From the NCBI RefSeq assembly GCF_900115555.1, contig NZ_FOWX01000002.1, forward strand, positions 124,001-188,000: a DNA stretch of 64,000 bases, given 5' to 3'. Each line of letters starts with the position of its first letter. Position 1 is the first letter of the stretch. Shown piece by piece: positions 56,677 to 64,000 of the stretch. The stretch comes from Pseudomonas borbori (GTDB lineage Bacteria > Pseudomonadota > Gammaproteobacteria > Pseudomonadales > Pseudomonadaceae). Made by a program: the position numbers and the translations under genes. A model generated the notes under the pieces. It had not been told where the DNA came from. It did not search any database and was given only the letters and a program-made list of their open reading frames with translations.

Positions 56677-57698
56677 TGCTCTTCTCCTGCAGCGAATAGC
56701 TGCTCGAAAGCCGTGGTACCCCGTGTGACGAAGCCTTCGCCTTCGCGGGTCACGAAAAACGCTGCGATGCCGGCTTGCTCGGCGTAGGCCAAACCTCGCT
56801 CCGGCCCCAGCACCATCAACACTGTAGACAAGCCATCGGCGCGCAAGGTCGATGGATCGGCGACCGTCACCGCCGCCAGCGTGTGAGTGATGGGCGCGCC
56901 GGTTTGCGGATCGAGCGTATGCGAGTAGCGCACGCCGTTTTCCTCGAAATAATTACGGTAATCCCCTGAGGTGGAAATACCGTAACCATCCAGTTGCAGA
57001 ATCCTCTGGGCCACCCGCTGATCGTCGCGTGGCGCCTCGATGGCGATGCGCCAGGATTGCCCATCCGGCTTCTTGCCCGCACCCTTGAGCTCCCCGGTGA
57101 CATCCACCAGATAGCTGCCGACACCCAACTCGGTCAGGCGGCTGACGATTCTTTCGACCGTATAACCGGCGGCAATACTGTTGAGATCCAGCTGCAGATC
57201 GACGTCCTTGCACAACTGCCGCCCGTCTATACGCAGGTGCCGATAACCGCTGCGCAGCCGCGCCTCGGCCAGTTGCTCGGCGCTCGGCACACGCTCGACC
57301 CGCGCCTGCGGACCGAAGCCCCACAGATTGAGCAAGGGTTCGAGGGTCGGATCGAAAGCACCGCCGCTTTCCTGAGCCAGTTGCAGACCCATGCGCACTA
57401 CTTCAAGCATCCCGGCGGGAACCGCCATGCAGCTGCCTGCCGGCGCCCGGTTGAACGCCGAGATCACCGAGTCCTCGCGGTAGGTGGACATCTGCCGATC
57501 GATTTCGCCCAGAATTGCCTCGGTCTCGGCCTTGAGGGTCAGCGCATCGGCGACACCCTCAGCGGTGACATATTTGACCGAGTAGGTGCTGCCCATGGTC
57601 GGGCCGCCGAACTCTTCGACCTTCCCGGAATGCAAACAGCCCGTTAGGGCTGTCGCAAAGGCGACAGCGATAACGGGCTGGAATACCGCTAATTTCAT
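56673..57698 (-). CDS. apbE: FAD:protein FMN transferase ApbE
   Basis: A 341-residue lipoprotein: lipobox ATALTGC (Cys21), GGPTMGSTYSVKY, and the FAD/metal region LNSIAAGYTVERIV and ADGLSTVLMVLG. It attaches FMN to threonines of NqrB and NqrC. ATG 57698 is 2 bp after nqrF. It belongs to the nqr operon by spacing and function. Confidence 0.94.
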   Translation of the reverse strand: MKLAVFQPVIAVAFATALTGCLHSGKVEEFGGPTMGSTYSVKYVTAEGVADALTLKAETEAILGEIDRQMSTYREDSVISAFNRAPAGSCMAVPAGMLEVVRMGLQLAQESGGAFDPTLEPLLNLWGFGPQARVERVPSAEQLAEARLRSGYRHLRIDGRQLCKDVDLQLDLNSIAAGYTVERIVSRLTELGVGSYLVDVTGELKGAGKKPDGQSWRIAIEAPRDDQRVAQRILQLDGYGISTSGDYRNYFEENGVRYSHTLDPQTGAPITHTLAAVTVADPSTLRADGLSTVLMVLGPERGLAYAEQAGIAAFFVTREGEGFVTRGTTAFEQLFAAGEEQ

Positions 57699-57700
57699 GC

Positions 57701-58927
57701 TTAGCCGCCGAAGTCGTCGAGCAGGATATTCTCCTCCTCCACACCCAGGTCGACCAGCATCTTGATCACGGCGGCGTTCATCATCGGCGGGCCGCACATG
57801 TAGAACTCGCAATCTTCCGGAGCCGGATGGTCCTTCAGGTAGTTCTCGTACAGCACGTTGTGGATGAAGCCCTTCATGCCGGTCCAGTTGTCTTCCGGCA
57901 ACGGATCGGACAACGCCAGGTGCCACTTGAAGTTGGGGTTTTCCGCCTGCAACTGGTCGTACTCTTCGACGTAGAAGGCTTCACGCATGGAGCGTGCGCC
58001 GTACCAGAAGCTGATCTTGCGCGTCGACTTGAGGCGCTTGAGCTGGTCGAAGATGTGCGAACGCATCGGCGCCATACCGGCACCGCCACCGATGAAGACC
58101 ATCTCGGCATCGGTGTCCTTGGCGAAGAACTCGCCGAAGGGACCGTACACGGCGATCTTGTCGCCCGGCTTGAGGCTGAACACATAGGAGCTCATCTTGC
58201 CCGGCGGCAGATCGTCCTTGCCCGGTGGCGGCGAGGCGATACGGATATTGAACTTCACCAGGCCACGCTCTTCCGGGTAGTTGGCCATGGAGTAGGCGCG
58301 AATGGTGGTTTCTTCGACCTTGGACACGTACTTCCACTGGTTGAACTTGTCCCAGTCGCCGCGATATTCCTCCTGGATATCGAAGTCCTTGTAACGCACT
58401 TCGTGCGGCGGGCATTCGAGCTGTACATAGCCACCGGCGCGGAAGTCGACGTTCTCGCCTTCCGGCAGTTTCAGCGTCAGCTCCTTGATGAAAGTGGCCA
58501 CGTTCGGATTGGACACCACCGTACATTCCCACTTCTTCACGCCGAAGACTTCTTCCGGCACCTCGATCTTCATGTCCTGCTTGACCGGGGTCTGGCAGGA
58601 CAGACGCCAGCCAGCCTTGGCTTCGCGACGGGTGAAGGCAGCCTCTTCGGTCGGCAGCATTTCGCCGCCGCCATGCTCGACCACGCACTTGCACTGGGCG
58701 CAGGTACCGCCGCCACCGCAGGCCGACGAGAGGAAGATATTGTTGGACGCCAGGGTCTGCAGCAACTTGCCGCCGGCCGGCACCACAATGGTTTTTTCGC
58801 CATTGATCTCGATGCTCACGTCACCACTGGAAACCAGTTTGGCGCGCGCAGCGAGAATGATCAGCACCAGCGCCAGCACAATGCCGGTGAACATGCCGAT
58901 TGCGAGAAAGATTTCGAAATTGATCAT
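57701..58927 (-). CDS. nqrF: Na+-NQR subunit F (NADH-oxidising)
   Basis: A 408-residue subunit: one N-terminal helix ([22 protein letters not shown]), a 2Fe-2S ferredoxin domain with [15 protein letters not shown] and a distal cysteine in LSCQTPV, then a ferredoxin-reductase module with [11 protein letters not shown] (FAD) and [14 protein letters not shown] (NADH). It is the electron entry of the complex. Confidence 0.95.
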   Translation of the reverse strand: MINFEIFLAIGMFTGIVLALVLIILAARAKLVSSGDVSIEINGEKTIVVPAGGKLLQTLASNNIFLSSACGGGGTCAQCKCVVEHGGGEMLPTEEAAFTRREAKAGWRLSCQTPVKQDMKIEVPEEVFGVKKWECTVVSNPNVATFIKELTLKLPEGENVDFRAGGYVQLECPPHEVRYKDFDIQEEYRGDWDKFNQWKYVSKVEETTIRAYSMANYPEERGLVKFNIRIASPPPGKDDLPPGKMSSYVFSLKPGDKIAVYGPFGEFFAKDTDAEMVFIGGGAGMAPMRSHIFDQLKRLKSTRKISFWYGARSMREAFYVEEYDQLQAENPNFKWHLALSDPLPEDNWTGMKGFIHNVLYENYLKDHPAPEDCEFYMCGPPMMNAAVIKMLVDLGVEEENILLDDFGG

Positions 58928-58942
58928 CTATTCATCCCTTCC

Positions 58943-59551
58943 TTACAACTGCACGCCGGAAAAGGACATAAAGCCCAGAGACATCAGACCGATGGTGATA
59001 AAGGTGATGCCCAGCCCCTGCAAACCTGCCGGCACGTCACTGTACTTGAGCTTCTCGCGAATCCCCGCCAAAGCGGCAATCGCCAGCGCCCAGGACAGCC
59101 CCGAGCCGAAGCCGTACACGGTACTTTCCGCCAGGTTGTAGTCACGCTCGACCATGAACAGGGTGCCGCCCATGATCGCGCAGTTCACCGTGATCAACGG
59201 CAGGAATACGCCGAGGGCGTTGTACAGCGAGGGCACGTACTTATCCAGAAGCATCTCGAGAATCTGCACGATCGCTGCGATCACACCAATGTAGCTGAGC
59301 AGACCGAGGAAGCTCAGGTCGACTTCCGGCATACCGGCCCAGGCCAGCGCACCGTCTTTCAACAAATAGGTGTAGATCAGGTTGTTCGCCGGTACGGTAA
59401 TCACCTGCACCACGACCACCGCGATACCCAGACCAATCGCGGTCTCGACTTTCTTCGAGATGGCGATGAAGGTGCACATGCCGAGGAAGAAGGCCAGCGC
59501 CATGTTCTCAACGAACACCGCCTTGGCCAGCAAACTGATGTAGTGCTCCAT
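58943..59551 (-). CDS. nqrE: Na+-NQR subunit E
   Basis: A 202-residue, six-helix membrane protein starting [24 protein letters not shown], with [17 protein letters not shown], the Cys half-site. It pairs with NqrD to hold an iron centre in the membrane. It overlaps the nqrD stop by one base. Confidence 0.95.
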   Translation of the reverse strand: MEHYISLLAKAVFVENMALAFFLGMCTFIAISKKVETAIGLGIAVVVVQVITVPANNLIYTYLLKDGALAWAGMPEVDLSFLGLLSYIGVIAAIVQILEMLLDKYVPSLYNALGVFLPLITVNCAIMGGTLFMVERDYNLAESTVYGFGSGLSWALAIAALAGIREKLKYSDVPAGLQGLGITFITIGLMSLGFMSFSGVQL

Positions 59552-60219
59552 TAGTAGGCCTCCTTGTTCGAGACTTGCGGCGCCATCTTGAAGCTCGGTT
59601 TCTCGACCTGCTCTCTTTTCCAGCTACGCAGGGCCCAGATGAACAGGCCGATCAGGAAGAACGCCGAAGGTGGCAGCAACAACAAGCCGTTAGGCTGATA
59701 CCAGCCGCCGTCGTTGATCACCGGAATGATCTCGTAACCCATCAGCTTGCCCGCACCGAACAGCTCGCGAACTATACCCAGAACGATCAGCATGGCGCTG
59801 TAGCCCAAGCCGTTACCGATACCGTCGAAGAACGACAACACCGGCGGATTCTGCATGGCAAAGGCTTCGGCACGGCCCATCACGATGCAGTTGGTGATGA
59901 TCAGACCGACGAACACCGACAACTGCTTGGACAGGCTGAAGGCATAGGCCTTGAGCACCTGATCGACCACGATAACCAAGGATGCGATGATCACCATCTG
60001 CACGATCATGCGGATCGAACTGGGGATCTGACTGCGAACCATCGAGATGAACAGGTTGGAAAACCCGGTCACCAGGGTCAGCGCGACCGACATCACCAAG
60101 GCGGTTTTCAGGTTCGAGGTCACCGCCAATGCGGAACAGATACCGAGAATCTGCAGGCCAATGGGGTTGTTGTTGAAGATCGGATTGAGCAGGACTTCTT
60201 TAATAGTCGGTTGCGACAT
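59551..60219 (-). CDS. nqrD: Na+-NQR subunit D
   Basis: A 222-residue, six-helix membrane protein: [30 protein letters not shown] and [16 protein letters not shown] with the conserved cysteines. ATG 60219 is preferred to a TTG two codons upstream. Starts 2 bp after nqrC. Confidence 0.95.
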   Translation of the reverse strand: MSQPTIKEVLLNPIFNNNPIGLQILGICSALAVTSNLKTALVMSVALTLVTGFSNLFISMVRSQIPSSIRMIVQMVIIASLVIVVDQVLKAYAFSLSKQLSVFVGLIITNCIVMGRAEAFAMQNPPVLSFFDGIGNGLGYSAMLIVLGIVRELFGAGKLMGYEIIPVINDGGWYQPNGLLLLPPSAFFLIGLFIWALRSWKREQVEKPSFKMAPQVSNKEAY

Positions 60220-60221
60220 GA

Positions 60222-61010
60222 TCAAGCCTCCCCTGCACGCAGGTTAGCGATAAACGGACCGAAGCCATTCTGGCCGAGCCAGAACTTCAGCAGGTTGTCC
60301 ACGCCCTTGCTGGTAAGGGTGGCGCCTGCCAGGCCATCAACCTGATGCACGGCCTTGGGGCTCTGTGCATCGATGCCGCCCTTGACGATTTCCACGGCCA
60401 GCTTGCCGTCCTCGTCGAACAGGGTCTTGCCTGGCCATTGGCCTTTCCACTTCGGATTGTCGACTTCACCACCCAGCCCCGGGGTCTCGCCATGCTGATA
60501 GAAGCCCATGCCGACCACGGTATTCAGATCGCCTTTGACCGCGATGAAACCATACAGGGTCGACCACAGGCCGTAGCCACGCACCGGCAGGATCAGAGTG
60601 TCGACCTGACCCTCTTTTTCCACCACATAAACAGTGCTGAAACGTTCCTGGCGCTTGATCCCCGCGATGTCGTCACTGCCCTTGAGCACGGAAGACAGTT
60701 TAGGATCCTTGGAGGCCTTCAACGGATCGAAGGTGACCGGATCCTTGGCATCGGAGAATTTGCCGCTTTGCAGATCCACCAGCTTGGCGCTGATGGTGCC
60801 TTTGAACATGTCTTTGACTTGCGCACTCGACATGCTCGGATCGCCCAGCCCGGCAATCGCCAGGATGCTGCGCTGTTTATCCAGCAGACGGTTGTCGACC
60901 TGGGTCGGTTTGAGTGCCACAGCGGCACCAGCGACGAACACCGAGCACACCAGGCAGACCAACAGGGCCACCGTCAGGGTGCGAGCGGTGGATTCTTTTT
61001 GACTAGACAT
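60222..61010 (-). CDS. nqrC: Na+-NQR subunit C (FMN-binding)
   Basis: A 262-residue subunit: one N-terminal helix ([22 protein letters not shown]) and a periplasmic domain. The FMN threonine is in [13 protein letters not shown], the substrate of ApbE. Overlaps nqrB by 8 bp. Confidence 0.95.
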   Translation of the reverse strand: MSSQKESTARTLTVALLVCLVCSVFVAGAAVALKPTQVDNRLLDKQRSILAIAGLGDPSMSSAQVKDMFKGTISAKLVDLQSGKFSDAKDPVTFDPLKASKDPKLSSVLKGSDDIAGIKRQERFSTVYVVEKEGQVDTLILPVRGYGLWSTLYGFIAVKGDLNTVVGMGFYQHGETPGLGGEVDNPKWKGQWPGKTLFDEDGKLAVEIVKGGIDAQSPKAVHQVDGLAGATLTSKGVDNLLKFWLGQNGFGPFIANLRAGEA

Positions 61011-62214
61011 TGCGTGCCAGCCTCCGCTTGATATTGGCTTGAACGACGAAGTGGTCGATCAGCGGTGCGAACAGGTTGGCGAACAGGATCGCCAGCATCA
61101 TGCCTTCCGGGAACGCAGGGTTGACCACACGGATCAACACCACCATGACCCCGATCAAGGCACCGAAAACCCACTTGCCGGTATTGGTCATGGACGCCGA
61201 TACCGGATCGGTGGCCATAAAGAACATACCGAAGGCGAAACCGCCGACCACCAGATGCCAGTACCAGGGCATGGCGAACATCGGGTTGGTGGTCGAGCCG
61301 AGCAGATTGAACAGCATGCTGAGGCCGATCATGCCCAGCATCACCCCGGCGACGATGCGCCAGGAGGCGATCTTGGTGATCAGCAGCGCCAGGCCACCAA
61401 CCGCGATCGCCAGGGTGCTGGTTTCGCCCAGGGAACCGTGAATGGTGCCGACGAAGGCGTCCATCCAGGTGATGCCCTGACCGATCACGTTCTCGATACC
61501 GCCGGAAGCGGCCAGGCTCAATGCAGTGGCGCCAGCGAAACCGTCGACCGTGGTCCATACCGCGTCGCCGGACATTTGTGCCGGATAAGCGAAGAACAGG
61601 AAGGCACGGCCGGTCAGGGCCGGGTTGAGGAAGTTCTTGCCGGTACCACCAAACACTTCCTTGCCGATTACCACACCGAAGCTGATGCCCAGCGCGACCT
61701 GCCACAGCGGAATGCTCGGAGGCAGAATCAGGGCGAACAGCACCGAGGTGACGAAGAAACCTTCGTTGACTTCATGCTTGCGGATCGAGGCGAACAATAC
61801 CTCCCAGAAGCCGCCGACGATAAAGATCACCCCATAGACCGGCAGGAACCAGGCAGCGCCCTGGACGAAGTTGTCCCAGAGGCTGTTCGGATCGAACCCG
61901 GCAAGGGCGCTGATCAACGTGAAGTGCAAGCCTTCTTGAGTCGCCAGCAACTCGGGGTTCTGGGCGAAAATCAGGTTGGCCTGGTAACCGGTGTTCCACA
62001 TGCCGAAGAACATCGCCGGAAAAGTGCAAACCCAGACGGTGATCATCATGCGCTTGAGGTCGATGCCGTCACGCACATGGGCGGTGGTTTTGGTCACGCT
62101 GGAGGGGCGATAGAAGAAAGTGTCGAAAGCCTCGTACAAGGCATACCACTTCTCGTACCTGCCGCCTTTCTCGAAGTTGTGCTCGATTTTATCGAGGAAT
62201 GCGCGCATACCCAT
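61003..62214 (-). CDS. nqrB: Na+-NQR subunit B
   Basis: A 403-residue, multi-helix membrane subunit; covalent FMN threonine in [12 protein letters not shown]. It holds riboflavin and the Na+ path. ATG 62214 is used; a TTG at 62220 is possible. It starts 2 bp after the nqrA stop. Confidence 0.95.
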   Translation of the reverse strand: MGMRAFLDKIEHNFEKGGRYEKWYALYEAFDTFFYRPSSVTKTTAHVRDGIDLKRMMITVWVCTFPAMFFGMWNTGYQANLIFAQNPELLATQEGLHFTLISALAGFDPNSLWDNFVQGAAWFLPVYGVIFIVGGFWEVLFASIRKHEVNEGFFVTSVLFALILPPSIPLWQVALGISFGVVIGKEVFGGTGKNFLNPALTGRAFLFFAYPAQMSGDAVWTTVDGFAGATALSLAASGGIENVIGQGITWMDAFVGTIHGSLGETSTLAIAVGGLALLITKIASWRIVAGVMLGMIGLSMLFNLLGSTTNPMFAMPWYWHLVVGGFAFGMFFMATDPVSASMTNTGKWVFGALIGVMVVLIRVVNPAFPEGMMLAILFANLFAPLIDHFVVQANIKRRLARNV

Positions 62215-62216
62215 GA

Positions 62217-63756
<1,540 letters not shown>

Positions 63757-63827
63757 AACAGACCAAACTTGACTGGAATCATTGCGCGGGTGAAATGACA
63801 GTCACCCCCGCCGCCCGGAGTCACAGC

Positions 63828-64000
63828 ATGCGCAAACTACTGGCGCTTACCAGCCTGCTTCTGCTCAGCCCCGCACTGTTCGCCAACCCTGACGAGCGCT
63901 TGCGCGAGGCAAATTTCGCCGCGCAGACGACCCTGGAGCGAGCCAGCCTGGAGCGCAAGAACCAAAGCGTGCTGCGCTACCTGTGGGTCGACGTCTATGC
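63828..64000 (+). CDS. Secreted protein, 5' end only; possibly chalcone isomerase-like
   Basis: 58 codons are present up to the window edge. ATG 63828 follows CGGAG. A clear signal peptide (RKLLALTSLLLLSPALFA) precedes NPDERLREANF and SVLRYLWVDVYA. The last segment recalls bacterial chalcone-isomerase-like periplasmic proteins, but too little is visible for a firm call. Divergent from the nqr operon. Confidence 0.6.
   Translation, partial: MRKLLALTSLLLLSPALFANPDERLREANFAAQTTLERASLERKNQSVLRYLWVDVY

Overview
The window is a stretch of high-GC gammaproteobacterial chromosome, almost certainly a Pseudomonas (sensu lato). The evidence is the gene order as much as the protein families: etfBA / etfQO, rgsA-tatD-pilZ-holB-tmk-mltG-pabC-fabF-acpP-fabG-fabD-plsX-rpmF-yceD, maf, sppA-HAD-rluC, rne, murB-ptpA-kdsB-lpxK-exbD-exbB-comEC, lolCDE, sth and nqrABCDEF-apbE-nqrM all follow the layout I recall from P. 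aeruginosa PAO1 (about PA2949-PA2999). The species cannot be named from this window. Most of it is core, syntenic and well-behaved sequence.

Region 1 (1-7.9 kb, + strand) is the acyclic-terpene utilisation cluster atuA(partial)-BCDEFG, which breaks down citronellyl-CoA/geranyl-CoA through a biotin-dependent geranyl-CoA carboxylase (AtuC/AtuF). Five of its six gene junctions carry GTAG-headed REP palindromes of three different sequence types. The acyl-CoA ligase atuH is absent downstream.

Region 2 (7.9-15.5 kb, mainly - strand) is a regulatory and envelope block. It holds a proline-rich lipoprotein, a tightly overlapped operon of a VWA lipoprotein, an ECF sigma factor and an anti-sigma factor (SbrI/SbrR-like), a MocR-type regulator, and a three-gene operon of a periplasmic binding protein, a DUF4398 lipoprotein and a DUF4398-OmpA lipoprotein.

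Region 3 (15.5-24.6 kb) is lipid and electron transfer: a PlaF-like membrane phospholipase, etfA/etfB diverging from etfQO with a PsrA-type operator between them, a DUF1285 protein, a DUF4823 lipoprotein with a perfect 10 x 7-bp microsatellite upstream, moaA, a TetR regulator and a class V aminotransferase.

Region 4 (24.6-35.2 kb, - strand except rgsA) starts with the sRNA gene rgsA, then tatD, pilZ, holB, tmk, mltG, pabC and the fatty-acid cluster fabF-acpP-fabG-fabD-plsX-rpmF-yceD. These link replication, cell wall, folate and phospholipid/fatty-acid synthesis.

Region 5 (35.2-49.8 kb) has maf, sppA-HAD-rluC, rne with a long 5' leader, then the murB/ptpA/kdsB/Trm112-like/lpxK/exbD/exbB operon for LPS and peptidoglycan precursors, comEC, and a DUF2062 membrane protein.

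Region 6 (49.8-64 kb) has the lipoprotein sorting system lolC-lolD-lolE, a PilZ protein of the tetrameric type, a glycerophosphodiester phosphodiesterase, the soluble transhydrogenase, and the complete Na+-translocating NADH:quinone reductase operon with its maturation factors apbE and nqrM. A low-GC patch with a small unrecognised ORF lies upstream of nqrA, and the window ends in the first codons of a secreted protein.

I recognised no tRNA, rRNA, prophage, insertion sequence or CRISPR array. I saw no clear undescribed multi-gene system. The best leads are the VWA-ECF-anti-sigma operon, the REP-rich atu junctions, the heptanucleotide microsatellite, and a hairpin that covers the moaA ribosome binding site.
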